From Edaphobacter acidisoli (lineage in GTDB: Bacteria > Acidobacteriota > Terriglobia > Terriglobales > Acidobacteriaceae), in assembly GCF_014642855.1 (NCBI RefSeq), contig NZ_BMJB01000001.1, forward strand, positions 2,976,001-3,040,000: a stretch of DNA of 64,000 bases, read 5' to 3'. Both the position numbers and the translations under genes were made by a program. A model generated the notes under the pieces. The model had not been told where the DNA came from. It did not search any database and saw only the letters and a list, made by a program, of their open reading frames with translations. Positions 43,994 through 53,631 of the stretch are shown here, piece by piece (the first letter of the stretch is position 1; every line of letters starts with the position of its first letter).

Positions 43994-44631
43994 AGAGATC
44001 CGTCGCCATCGCAAGCTGGGTTTTGGAGCACGTCGTCCCCGAGCCGCACGGCCATGCTCTGACAGGCGATCTCTTTGAAGAGCTGAACTCCGGACGCTCT
44101 CTGAGATGGTATTGGCGGCAGGTCTTCATCGCAGCCGCTACCGGCATCTTCCTCAAGTCTCGCGCCTTCGCTTTGCCCCTGGCGTTTTCCGCCTGCTGGA
44201 GCACGCTCTTTCCACTGTGGCAGCTCTCCATCTGGAAGGCCCATTTTGTTCAATCGGCCTTCCATCAATGGTCGGCGCTCGACTGGCCATACTCGGCGCC
44301 AACCAACATCGCTCAGGCGATTCTTCCTGCCTGCACCTTTGTCTGGCTTGGACTGCTCATCTACTGGCCGCTACGCTCTACACGGACACACGCACCATCC
44401 GCACCCCGGCTGTTCGGCAGCTTGTCCCTGAGTCTGAACGTCCTGCTGCTGGCAATCGTCCTTTTCAGAGGACCTTTGCGAGAGGTGTTCTCTCACCTGC
44501 ACCTGCTCACAGCGCAGACGCTTGGTCTCTCGTCCTATTACGCACCGCTGGTTCTTAGTCTGCTCACTGCCATCCTGACTGCGCTTCCGTCCACACGAGG
44601 CAGCAACCCAACCATTCCTTTCACCGCGTAA
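43990..44631 (+). CDS. Membrane protein with ADOP permease-prefix-like N-terminus
   Basis: The 213-residue protein begins like permease prefix domain 2 of ADOP transporters: a short region with LTGDLFEEL and WYWRQVFIA, then four or five hydrophobic segments (about 58-78, 102-125, 140-160, 172-200). The large FtsX-type permease that normally follows is absent. It overlaps padR by four bases, so the regulator probably controls it. No catalytic motif is seen; role unknown. Confidence 0.72.
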   Translation: MKRSVAIASWVLEHVVPEPHGHALTGDLFEELNSGRSLRWYWRQVFIAAATGIFLKSRAFALPLAFSACWSTLFPLWQLSIWKAHFVQSAFHQWSALDWPYSAPTNIAQAILPACTFVWLGLLIYWPLRSTRTHAPSAPRLFGSLSLSLNVLLLAIVLFRGPLREVFSHLHLLTAQTLGLSSYYAPLVLSLLTAILTALPSTRGSNPTIPFTA

Positions 44632-44935
44632 CCGAAGCTATCCGCGCACCACAAACAGGCTTGTCTCAAAGCCATGCAGCACTGCGCTCATTTTTCAGCG
44701 GGAGCAACAAGAGGATGATGAAAAATCCGTTCCGCTTAAGGGCACGGCTTTAGAGCCTGTCCTGAGCGAAGTCGAAGGATGTGCAAATGCCAGCGATTCA
44801 AAGGGGCTTCAGACAGTGCTGAAAAGTCCGCCTTGCTTAAGAGCACGGCTTTAGCCGTGCCGTAATGACACAGAATCATTGGGGCTTTAGCCCCTGAGGT
44901 ACTGCTTTTCTCTGACCGATCACCCTCAACAAGCC
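44632..44935. repeat. Dispersed palindromic repeat cluster, copy 3
   Basis: Two copies of the TGAAAA-TCCG-GCTTAA-type unit lie at 44717-44758 and 44818-44862. The second contains GCACGGCT (44843-44850) paired with AGCCGTGC (44853-44860). Between them is a type C unit (44760-44779). A further palindrome GGGGCT-TT-AGCCCC is at 44881-44894. No gene is seen. Confidence 0.65.
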
Positions 44936-46366
44936 ATGATGGCAACGGAACAAATCGCATCGCCGGACTCCATCGACTCCGCTCCACAGTCGGCCACGTC
45001 GTTTATCGTGGCGTTCGTCGGAAGCATCTTCCAGACATGCGGCATCGTGTGGATGGCCTGCGACACGCCAACAACCGGAGCGCTTCACCTGCCGCACCTC
45101 TTCTCCACAGCCGCGCACTTCCTTCTGGTTGCCGCGGCTGCGCACGTCTTCGCTGTCTGGGTCAACGCGACGATGTTCAGCGGGCTGGTGGATGTTTCCG
45201 TCCCGCTCCTCGCCCTCACCATCTGGCCATCCGTCGTATGGTCGCCGCTTCTCATCCTCCTCATCAAGGAGAACTCGGTCTGGACCATACTCATTCCACC
45301 CCTCATCTTCGTGTCCGCCACACGCTCCCTCATCCGCTGGACGGCGACCGATGAAGCCACGACTCCCAATCAAAGCCAAATCCCCACGCTCTTTCAAATC
45401 GAGCGCACACAATCTTTCCTGCGAAGCATCGGCCCAGCCATCATCGCCGCACTTGCCTTCCAGTCAACCATCGCCGAACTGGCGCTCACCAACTACTTCT
45501 CCTCCGGTCTGCAGCTTGCCGCGGGCATATCCATTCTGATCTGGTCGTATCCAGCAAAGCTCCGCCCCATTCGAAGTCGCGCAGTACCCACGTCATTTCG
45601 CAGCGTCGTCTCGCGAACGGGTCTCGTTTATCTTCTGCTCGCAATTGCTCTCATCCCATATCTGGCCGTGCCCAGGCTCGCCATAGGCGCCAACGCCTTC
45701 ATGCACATCAAGCCGAAATCCACTCAGAGCAAAAACGTCAAACAGGTGGCCGCTCATTCCAATTCAGATGATTCCTACCTCGGGATCATCCTTCTCTCTC
45801 CGAAGAAGCCTCATCCTCGAGTAATCCCCCAGCCCGCTCCCATCAGGCCCAGCAGCGCACCCAGGCAGTCGGTCACGATCCCATTCGACGGTGCCTACTG
45901 GTACTTCAAGCCGCCATACCAGCGCCCCCGGCCAGGTGCAATCATCGCCCACGGCGACCCCACAAAGAAGACCATCCGCTCCACAAACGCGCTCCCCTTG
46001 CTGATGGAGGCGCACCAATTCCTGGGCCTTCCCATTCGTACAACCTCCTTCAGCGCAATCCGCCTCTCCATCGAAAACGCCGACCACATACCCGGAGCAA
46101 TCTTCGTCGAAATCCGCCTGCGCAACATCGGCCCAAAAGGAATCACATCCCAATCACTCGGAGCGCAGGTACTTCCATCCAGCACGCGACGCATCACCTA
46201 TGCCTCGCTGATCAGTCCTCCAGTCGAAGAACTCCTCACCTTCCACATCCCACGCTCAACGCGCCTTCGGCAATTCAACGAAATAACGGTTGCGATCGAA
46301 CCCGCCAAAGAACGCTCCCTCGTCGGCACCCGCGTAGCAGTTCAATCCTTCGAACTTCTCCCCTGA
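44936..46366 (+). CDS. Large membrane protein of unknown function
   Basis: The 476-residue protein has about seven or eight hydrophobic segments in residues 20-260 (for example SFIVAFVGSIFQTCGIVW, LLVAAAAHVFAVWV, LVYLLLAIALIPYLAV). A soluble C-terminal half follows, with Pro-rich linker (HPRVIPQPAPIRPSSAP) and a beta-rich domain ending ERSLVGTRVAVQSFELLP. I do not recognise a family. Two adjacent ATG codons (44936, 44939) may start it; no strong ribosome site. It follows a repeat cluster and ends just before another. Confidence 0.65.
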   Translation: MMATEQIASPDSIDSAPQSATSFIVAFVGSIFQTCGIVWMACDTPTTGALHLPHLFSTAAHFLLVAAAAHVFAVWVNATMFSGLVDVSVPLLALTIWPSVVWSPLLILLIKENSVWTILIPPLIFVSATRSLIRWTATDEATTPNQSQIPTLFQIERTQSFLRSIGPAIIAALAFQSTIAELALTNYFSSGLQLAAGISILIWSYPAKLRPIRSRAVPTSFRSVVSRTGLVYLLLAIALIPYLAVPRLAIGANAFMHIKPKSTQSKNVKQVAAHSNSDDSYLGIILLSPKKPHPRVIPQPAPIRPSSAPRQSVTIPFDGAYWYFKPPYQRPRPGAIIAHGDPTKKTIRSTNALPLLMEAHQFLGLPIRTTSFSAIRLSIENADHIPGAIFVEIRLRNIGPKGITSQSLGAQVLPSSTRRITYASLISPPVEELLTFHIPRSTRLRQFNEITVAIEPAKERSLVGTRVAVQSFELLP

Positions 46367-46848
46367 TCCTGAAAAGGGTGATGAAAACCCCGGCCTTGCT
46401 TAAAGGCCACGGCTGATTACTCACGCTGTTGCTTCTGAGATAGGCCCGGACTTTAGTCCGGGCAACAACACGCACAAAAAAGGGGGCTTCAGCCCGTGGG
46501 ATATGTCTTTTCGCCACAGCCTCATCGCAGAAACACGCTGGTGCCCCATTCATGGCGCAGCTTTATCGCGACACGGGTGGGTCCGCACGCTGTAGTCGTG
46601 CTGTCAAGCCCCGGACCCGCTGAAAATCCATTCAACCACCACAAACGAAGCCAGATATTTTTCTGCCCGAAGTGGCGGTTTAGTTTTCCTCGCCACATTA
46701 AAATAGAGACAGAACACAAAAAGCCCCGGGATAAACTCCGGGGCTTCCGTGCGTGTAAACCATTTATTTAGAAGACTTTACTTCCAACCCCAGTCAAATG
46801 AAGACTTTATCAAATCTCGCGCAGCCTAAACCCTTTCAATCGAAGACT
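46367..46848. repeat. Dispersed palindromic repeat cluster, copy 4, plus terminator
   Basis: It holds a GATGAAAA-type unit (46380-46413), the palindrome GCCCGGACT-TT-AGTCCGGGC (46444-46463) and a type B copy GTGCCCCATTCATGGCGCAG (46541-46560, continuing to 46584). A terminator lies at 46716-46746. No gene is evident. Confidence 0.65.
46716..46746 (-). terminator. Intrinsic terminator of the sigma/anti-sigma operon
   Basis: AAGCCCCGG (46721-46729) pairs with CCGGGGCTT (46738-46746). On the minus strand the stem is followed by TTT and a T-rich run (from 46720 downwards), about 100 nt after the anti-sigma stop codon. Confidence 0.75.
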
Positions 46849-47280
46849 TTAGTACTTCAAGACGGGGGAGGGGGTTCGCCTTCCCACATACCACAGCCCC
46901 AGCACCCCAACCCCGATCATCACCGCCGACACCACCGTCCCGGTCACCCACTCCGGCCCCAGATCCCCCAGATGCCCCCGCACCAACACCCACATCACCG
47001 GAACCGCCCATACCGCCAGCACCCCCAGGAACACCGCACTCAACACCCGCATCACCGCCAGCGGCCGAGTCGCCCTCCGCAGCAACACCTCCTCCTGCAC
47101 CCGCCGCCACACCACACCCGCATCCGGCGGCTCAACCGCCCGCACCGCCAGCAAGGCCCGCGTCACCCGCACCGTCTCCCGGCAACCCGCACACTCGGCC
47201 ACGTGCCCGCTCAACTCCGCACTCAACCCGCCCCCGCGCAACGCCGCCGCAACCTCTCGGTCCCGCTCACACCGTCTCAT
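46849..47280 (-). CDS. Anti-sigma factor-like membrane protein with zf-HC2 motif
   Basis: The 143-residue protein has a zinc-binding HxxxCxxC motif in HVAECAGCRE near residue 25, then a linker and two hydrophobic segments (about 77-98 and 112-132). This is the anti-sigma type that holds an ECF sigma factor at the membrane. AGGAGTTGGG precedes ATG 47280, which overlaps the sigma gene's stop (ATGA). The zinc finger lies before the membrane segments, the usual order. Confidence 0.8.
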   Translation of the reverse strand: MRRCERDREVAAALRGGGLSAELSGHVAECAGCRETVRVTRALLAVRAVEPPDAGVVWRRVQEEVLLRRATRPLAVMRVLSAVFLGVLAVWAVPVMWVLVRGHLGDLGPEWVTGTVVSAVMIGVGVLGLWYVGRRTPSPVLKY

Positions 47281-47807
47281 CCCAACTCCTCTCCAGGCCG
47301 CAGCAACCCCGCCGCCCTCCGTCGCGCCCGAAAAAGCAGCAGCCGGACGCTCATCGCCGCCAGCCCCGTCGCCTCCGCAATCTCCGCATGACTCATCCCC
47401 TCCACGTACGCCAGCCACAGAAGCTCCCGCTCCCGCGGCTTCAGCGCACCCATCGCCCGCTGCACGTCGATCCCGAGCCCCGCATCCGCCGAAGCCCCAA
47501 CATCCACCAGCTCCACCCACCGCGAATCCTCGCCCCGCCGCCACCGGTCCCGCAGCAGGTTCCCCGCGATCCGGAAGAGGTACCGCCGTGCCTCCTCACC
47601 CTCCAGCGACCGTCTCCCCCGCGCCAGGAACCGGCAGTACGTCTCCTGCAGAAGGTCCTCGGCAACATCCCGCCGCCCGGTCACCCCAGTCAGGTAAGCG
47701 AGGATCGGCCGCGCAGTCGCCTCGTAGAGCAGACGAAACTCCCCCTCGCTCATCGCGGAGCCATCCTCCGCCGCCAGGGCCACCGGAAGCGTCTCGCCTC
47801 TCTGCAT
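47277..47807 (-). CDS. ECF-type RNA polymerase sigma factor
   Basis: The 176-residue protein has sigma-70 region 2 (LLYEATARPILAYLTGVTG, DVAEDLLQETYCRFL) and region 4 (RERELLWLAYVEGMSHAEIAEATGL), separated by a variable linker. The helix-turn-helix is at about 132-155. It is coupled to the anti-sigma gene by ATGA. GGGGCAGG precedes ATG 47807; a start at 47753 (MSEGEF) is possible. The preceding gene on this strand ends at 47815, seven bases away, so all three are one operon. Confidence 0.9.
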   Translation of the reverse strand: MQRGETLPVALAAEDGSAMSEGEFRLLYEATARPILAYLTGVTGRRDVAEDLLQETYCRFLARGRRSLEGEEARRYLFRIAGNLLRDRWRRGEDSRWVELVDVGASADAGLGIDVQRAMGALKPRERELLWLAYVEGMSHAEIAEATGLAAMSVRLLLFRARRRAAGLLRPGEELG

Positions 47808-47814
47808 CCTGCCC

Positions 47815-48267
47815 CTACTCACCATCCCGCTTCAGCAACCCGAACGACCGCGAGAGGAAGAACGTCGCCCCCGCCGCCAGCTCGCATCCAATACCCAGCG
47901 CCAGCGCCAGCGAACCAATGAAGATGTGCACCTGCTGCTGCTCAGGGTACGAGGCTATCGACTTCAGCGCCAGGAACGCAATCCCGAACGCAATCAGCAT
48001 AATCCCCCACCGCACTCCGCTCAAGATGCTCCGGTAGGGCGCAGCCACCTCGACCTGCTCAGCCTGAAAGGACTTGAGAAAGCTCCTGCCCGCCTCCGTC
48101 TCCACGTACTGAAGCGCGTTCTGGCCGGAGTCGATCTTCTCCAGCAGCTTCATCTGCAAACTTGTCTGCAGCTTCGCCATCATGTACCGCCGCAGCGAGG
48201 TAAAGATCAGCCACGCAACCCAGCCAAACAGGATAAACAGGGTAATCGGTCCAAGGATGTGACCCAT
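47815..48267 (-). CDS. Membrane protein of unknown function, first gene of the sigma operon
   Basis: The 150-residue protein has a hydrophobic N-terminus (MGHILGPITLFILFGWVAWLIF), a soluble coiled segment (SLQMKLLEKIDSGQNALQY, FLKSFQAEQVE) and two more membrane helices (about 85-105 and 115-137). AAGGAGAGG eight bases before ATG 48267 is a strong start. The pairing with ECF sigma and anti-sigma genes is common for DUF6249-like proteins; the domain name is a guess. Confidence 0.72.
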   Translation of the reverse strand: MGHILGPITLFILFGWVAWLIFTSLRRYMMAKLQTSLQMKLLEKIDSGQNALQYVETEAGRSFLKSFQAEQVEVAAPYRSILSGVRWGIMLIAFGIAFLALKSIASYPEQQQVHIFIGSLALALGIGCELAAGATFFLSRSFGLLKRDGE

Positions 48268-48459
48268 AAAACCTCTCCTTCTACAAAGTCGAATCAAACC
48301 TTCACCGATACAACGCAGCCAGCCGGGTGGCGGTTAACAGCAGGGCCGCACTTCCCAGATACGGCGCGAGCAATGTGCCGGTTGCATCCCCTGAACGTCT
48401 GTCTGCATCCCACAAACGTCTCTACCACTGGAACGTCTAACCTGAGCTATCATCGAGCT

Positions 48460-48732
48460 ATGAAGTTTTTCCCCAACGCGTGTGTCTTCTTCAAAGCTGA
48501 GGACGTCCCTGCCACTGAACCGCTTCCGTTTCCCGAAGCTGAACAGGACAGCTCGGATACCACACTGATGAAGACACTTGGCTGGGTCTCGGCAGGACTT
48601 GGAGCCGTGGCACTTGGCCTCTTTGTGGGTCGCGAACTTCGTCAACGCTACAAATTTAACCACCGCACGCCCTACGATGCCTACTCCCACGCAGGTGATG
48701 AGAAGGATGTGGACTTCGGTCTGGGCACTTAG
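48460..48732 (+). CDS. Small membrane-anchored protein of unknown function
   Basis: The 90-residue protein has one hydrophobic segment (about 37-57, LGWVSAGLGAVALGLFVGREL). A basic stretch follows (RQRYKFNHR), then an acidic tail ending DEKDVDFGLGT. Residues 1-30 are Pro/Glu-rich. No strong ribosome site is visible. It lies between the sigma operon and fabD, divergent from the former. I do not recognise a family. Confidence 0.55.
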   Translation: MKFFPNACVFFKAEDVPATEPLPFPEAEQDSSDTTLMKTLGWVSAGLGAVALGLFVGRELRQRYKFNHRTPYDAYSHAGDEKDVDFGLGT

Positions 48733-48856
48733 GCTCTATGTCCCAAGGGGTTGTGTTGTGCCTTATTGATGGTACGAACAGAATCCACAAGCGAGCTATC
48801 CGCTTCTATCTCTTCGCGTAACTCCGAATCCTGCCGCTGATTTACCATCAATCTCG

Positions 48857-49846
<990 letters not shown>

Positions 49847-49900
49847 TACTCTGGGCGCGACATATCGCATTTAAGTTAAAAAAATATCGAGGAAACACAC

Positions 49901-50365
49901 ATGAAACCCGGCGACAAAGTAGAAGACTTCACCCTCCAGAATCAGGACGGCAATGACATCTCGCTCTCCGACTACAAGGGCAAGCCCGTCGTCCTTTTCT
50001 TCTATCCGCGTGCCGACACGCCCGGCTGCACCATCGAGTCCTGCGGCTTCCGCGACGCTTTCACGAAGTTCCAGAAGGCAGGCATCGTCGTGCTCGGCAT
50101 CTCGCGCGACACCGTTAAGGCGCAGAAGAAATTCAAGGACAAGTACGACCTGCCTTACGATTTGCTCGCCGACCCGGACCTCGTCCTCATCAACCGCTAC
50201 GACCTCATCAAGCCGAAGAACATGTACGGCAAGCTGGTCAAGGGCGTGAAGCGGACCACGTACCTTATCGGCCCGGACCAGCGGCTGATTCATATCTTCG
50301 AAGACGTCAAACCGGAAGGCCATGCCGAAGAAGTGCTCGCGCTGGTCAAATCACAGAAGCACTAG
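49901..50365 (+). CDS. bcp: Thiol peroxidase/peroxiredoxin, Bcp (PrxQ) family
   Basis: The 154-residue protein has the peroxidatic Cys43 and the resolving Cys48 in TPGCTIESCGFRD, with the preceding FFYPRADTPG. FSKDTVKAQ-like ISRDTVKAQKKFKDKYDLPYDLLADPD follows, matching PrxQ in segments. It reduces peroxides with thioredoxin in the cytoplasm. GAGGAAAC before the ATG is a good ribosome site. It ends five bases before the CAP gene. Confidence 0.94.
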   Translation: MKPGDKVEDFTLQNQDGNDISLSDYKGKPVVLFFYPRADTPGCTIESCGFRDAFTKFQKAGIVVLGISRDTVKAQKKFKDKYDLPYDLLADPDLVLINRYDLIKPKNMYGKLVKGVKRTTYLIGPDQRLIHIFEDVKPEGHAEEVLALVKSQKH

Positions 50366-50370
50366 AGGCC

Positions 50371-51135
50371 ATGTACAGACTCCCCATCTTAGCCACGATC
50401 CTTGCACTGATGGTTCCTGCGGCTCCGGCGCAGCAGGGTGCGACCGTCGCCGAGCAGTATCTGTTCTCCCTGACGAATCAGCACCGTGCCGAACATCACC
50501 TGCCCGCGCTCGCGTGGGACTCTGCGCTTGCCCGCGCCGCTCGAAACCATGCAGCGGTCATCGCAGCGCACCCTGGACCAGCCGAGCATCAGTATTTGGG
50601 CGAGGCTGACCTGAAGTCGCGTACCTATGCAGCAGGTGCGCACTACAGTGAGGTCTCGGAGAACGTCGCAGGCCACGCCATGGCACCTGTCGAGTTTGAC
50701 CGCGCATGGATGAACTCGCCCGTTCACCGCGCCAACATCCTCGACCCCAACCTCACCTCTATCGGCATCGCTGTGGTCGAGCGCGGCGGCAATCTCTTCG
50801 CCGTGGAAGACTTCTCTCACGCAACGCAAGTTTTTGGCGGTACCAATCAAGTCGAGCAACAAGCCGAACGGCTTTTGCGTGAGCGTGGACTCCGCATCGC
50901 CACTTCGCCCGAAGCCCATCAAGATGCGCGCGAGATCTGCCGTCAGCCATCGAGCACAGCAGGCCACCCGCTGCTCATCATGCAGTGGGACGGCGCGGAT
51001 CTGACACAGCTTCCCGCAGCCGTGCTCCAAAGCTTGCCGCAGGTCCGCGAGCACTCCGTTGCGGTTGGCGCATGTCCGAGCACGCATCCGCAGCCAGGAT
51101 TCACGACGTATCATCTCGCTGTATTGATGTTTTAG
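50371..51135 (+). CDS. Secreted CAP-domain (SCP/PR-1-like) protein
   Basis: The 254-residue protein has a signal peptide (LPILATILALMVPAAPAQQ). The CAP domain starts with LFSLTNQHRAEHHLPALAWDSALARAARNHA, here seen as TNQHR and LARAARNHA; then SENVAG, AWMNSPVHRANILDPNLTSIGIAV and VEDFSH complete it. The last 80 residues are extra and unrecognised. It is probably a periplasmic binding or protease-like protein. It lies five bases after bcp and 20 bases before the deacetylase gene, so cotranscription is likely. Confidence 0.86.
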   Translation: MYRLPILATILALMVPAAPAQQGATVAEQYLFSLTNQHRAEHHLPALAWDSALARAARNHAAVIAAHPGPAEHQYLGEADLKSRTYAAGAHYSEVSENVAGHAMAPVEFDRAWMNSPVHRANILDPNLTSIGIAVVERGGNLFAVEDFSHATQVFGGTNQVEQQAERLLRERGLRIATSPEAHQDAREICRQPSSTAGHPLLIMQWDGADLTQLPAAVLQSLPQVREHSVAVGACPSTHPQPGFTTYHLAVLMF

Positions 51136-51155
51136 TTCGAAGGAAGGGCAAAGCA

Positions 51156-51887
51156 GTGCCGTCGAAGCACATCTCGGAAGCCGCGACTGCACTCGCCGTT
51201 GCTGGGTTGCTTGCAGGCGGATGGGCGTATGGAGCGCTCTATCCGCCATCGCAACTCTTTGGCAGAGTTATCGTCGCCGGTAATGACCCCAACGAGATTG
51301 CCCTCACCTACGACGACGGTCCGAATCCCGCCGCGACGGAACGGCTGCTCGAAGTTTTGGCGAGGCATGATGTGCGCGCAACGTTCTTTCTGATTGGAGG
51401 ATTCGTTCGCCAACGCCCCGATCTTGCCCGAGCCATTGCTGCAGCAGGGCATCTCATCGGCAACCACACCGTGACGCATCCCTGGCTGGCGTGGCAATCG
51501 GCTGCGCGCATTCGGGAAGAGCTTGTCGGCTGCAACGCGTCGCTCGAAGACGCTATCGGAGCGCCAGTCCATTACTTCCGTCCGCCGCACGGAGCGCGTC
51601 GCCCCTATGTTCTGCGCACAGCGCGCGAACTCGGCCTCATCACGATTCAGTGGAACGTTACCTGCTTTGACTGGAGCGCGCCACCGCCGGAGACGATTCT
51701 TAACCACGCAATCAGCGGGATTACTCGTAATCAGCGCAGACGCCGCGCATCAAACGTGCTCCTTCATGATGGTGGCCACCTCGGACTGAATGCACCACGC
51801 CACGCCTCGGTTGAGGCCACGGACAAGCTGATTACGCGCTACAAGCAGACCGGAGCGAAGTTCGTCACCGTTGATCATTGGGCCTAG
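51156..51887 (+). CDS. Polysaccharide deacetylase, NodB (CE4) family
   Basis: The 243-residue protein has a short N-terminal anchor or signal (AATALAVAGLLAGGWAYGAL). The NodB domain shows ALTYDDGPNP (catalytic/metal Asp-Asp), the metal pair NHTVTHP, YFRPPHGARRP, and FDWSAPPPE. It deacetylates N-acetylglucosamine polymers or related glycans outside the membrane. AGGAAGGG before GTG 51156 supports that start. It is in a probable operon with bcp and the CAP gene. Confidence 0.9.
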   Translation: MPSKHISEAATALAVAGLLAGGWAYGALYPPSQLFGRVIVAGNDPNEIALTYDDGPNPAATERLLEVLARHDVRATFFLIGGFVRQRPDLARAIAAAGHLIGNHTVTHPWLAWQSAARIREELVGCNASLEDAIGAPVHYFRPPHGARRPYVLRTARELGLITIQWNVTCFDWSAPPPETILNHAISGITRNQRRRRASNVLLHDGGHLGLNAPRHASVEATDKLITRYKQTGAKFVTVDHWA

Positions 51888-51941
51888 TTGGGTCTGGGCC
51901 GATTGAGCTTTACAAGGAAGCGCGCGAAGACTTCTATCAAG

Positions 51942-53216
51942 CTATTCGTACTTGAGCGTCTGGACGGGATCGAGCCGAGCGGCGCGATTGGCCGGAAGCG
52001 TTCCGAAAAGCACTCCCACGAGTACCGAAGTACCGAGCGCGATCACAGCGGACCATGAGCTGATCGGAATCTTGAACGGCGTCAGCAGTCCTAGCGTGAA
52101 AGGAATAGCAAGGCCAAGCAACGTGCCGACAAGACCTCCGCTCAGCGAGAGGAAGACAGCTTCGGTAAGGAACTGCAATCGAATCTCATTGCTGGTCGCG
52201 CCCAGCGCCTTGCGGATACCGATCTCCTTGATGCGCGATTGCACATTGGCCAGCATGCTGTTCATAATGCCGACACCGGAGACGATCAGTGTAATGCCAG
52301 CGCCCAGCGTCAGCACCAGCGTAAGCATGTCGGCGATCTTGGCTGCGCTGGTGAGCAGGTCGGTAAGGATCTGTGCTGAATAGACAGAGCCTGCATAGTG
52401 GCGCGAGCGGATAATAGCGAGGATACGCTTGGATGCCGGAACTACCATGGCGGAGTCGCGCATGGTGAAGAAGATTTCCTTGAGCGTATTGGTTCCGGTG
52501 AAGTATCGCAGGACAGGGTAGGGGACCAGCATGGTCTGGTCGCTGATCTCGGACAGACCGTAGGTGTCGAACGCCTCTTTGAAGACGCCGATGACGGTGA
52601 ACGGTATGCCTTTGATGCTGATCGTATGGCCGATTGCAGCCTGCGGGCTGCCGTAGAGAGCAATAGCGAATGGCTCCACGATGTCGGCGACTTTCTCGTG
52701 TGACAGTGCGTCCTGGTCATCGAAAAATCGACCCGAGACGACGACGAGGTTGCGCACAATCTTGTACTGAGGCGAGACTCCCAGGAGCATGGTGGCTTTG
52801 GTAACGCCGCCACCCATAGCTACATTGTCGTGGAACTCCAACATGGGCGAAGAAGCCACGATACCGGGAACCTGCTGGAGCACGGCATTCATGTCATCGA
52901 GGGTCATGTAGTCAGGCGTGCCGGTGTTGTTTGGGCCGGAGACGGTGCCGCCGCCGTACTGTAGCTCAATCTTGTTAGGACCCATGCTGGTGAGCTGGTC
53001 TAGAGCATACTGCTTGCCAGTGAGGCCGAGCGTGGTAACCAGAATGATCGAGGCCGAGCCAATAACCATGCCAAGCATCGTCAACAAAAATCGGGTCTTG
53101 CTGGTGCGAAAGCTGTCAACCGCCAGTTTGACCACTTCACTGAAGAGCATGGTCGAGCGTGCGCTGGCGAGCGTGCGCTCAAAAGAGACCGGCTTGGAGG
53201 ATTCACTCAGAGCCAT
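51942..53216 (-). CDS. ABC transporter permease, MacB/FtsX type
   Basis: The 424-residue protein has an N-terminal helix (FLLTMLGMVIGSASIILVTTLG, about 43-65), a large periplasmic MacB-PCD-like domain, and three C-terminal helices (about 285-310, 338-365, 380-405) with IGIRKALGATSNEIRLQFLTEAVFLS, the FtsX motif, seen in parts. It couples to a cytoplasmic ATPase in export of lipoproteins, peptides or macrolides. No ATPase gene lies next to it in the window. The ribosome site is weak. Confidence 0.87.
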   Translation of the reverse strand: MALSESSKPVSFERTLASARSTMLFSEVVKLAVDSFRTSKTRFLLTMLGMVIGSASIILVTTLGLTGKQYALDQLTSMGPNKIELQYGGGTVSGPNNTGTPDYMTLDDMNAVLQQVPGIVASSPMLEFHDNVAMGGGVTKATMLLGVSPQYKIVRNLVVVSGRFFDDQDALSHEKVADIVEPFAIALYGSPQAAIGHTISIKGIPFTVIGVFKEAFDTYGLSEISDQTMLVPYPVLRYFTGTNTLKEIFFTMRDSAMVVPASKRILAIIRSRHYAGSVYSAQILTDLLTSAAKIADMLTLVLTLGAGITLIVSGVGIMNSMLANVQSRIKEIGIRKALGATSNEIRLQFLTEAVFLSLSGGLVGTLLGLAIPFTLGLLTPFKIPISSWSAVIALGTSVLVGVLFGTLPANRAARLDPVQTLKYE

Positions 53217-53631
53217 GGCAGCAGTCGCGGGGTTGTGCCCGTCATCTATAGATTAGACACCTTCGATGTGGGTAACGGTGCAGCAATGGCCGCTAACCTT
53301 CTGAGTAACGAGGCTGCCGATGCGCCGGTCCACCCGCTTTGCTGGTTTGGCCATCTATCGAGCGCCTCCAATTGACATGACTTTTGGGTAAAGTCTGATG
53401 TCTGGGGCCTCTAAGCTGCTTGAGCAGGCCTTGCCGTTGTAGTTTTACGCAAATACAGGGTTTCGTGGCCAAAAAGGGCGAAAAGAACGTTGCGGGATGA
53501 AAAGAAAGCGTCCTATGGTCGATTCTGTTCGTATACCATTACAATCAAGCGCAAAGCTGTGATACATCATTAAGGCGGCGCACCGCCAGAGAAGTCCCCG
53601 CGCCAAACTGTTGAAGGAGACGATTCGCCCA
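53217..53631. other. Intergenic region between divergent permease and TPR lipoprotein genes
   Basis: No gene is supported here. TACAAT at 53540-53545 could be a -10 for the TPR gene, but the -35 (GGTCGA, 17 bases upstream) is poor. Short GC-poor segments are present at 53370-53460. Confidence 0.35.

Noticed and set aside
29361-46848. CRISPR array in the repeat-rich region
   Set aside because: The repeats are dispersed, imperfect and palindromic, without regular spacing or spacers, and no cas genes are present.
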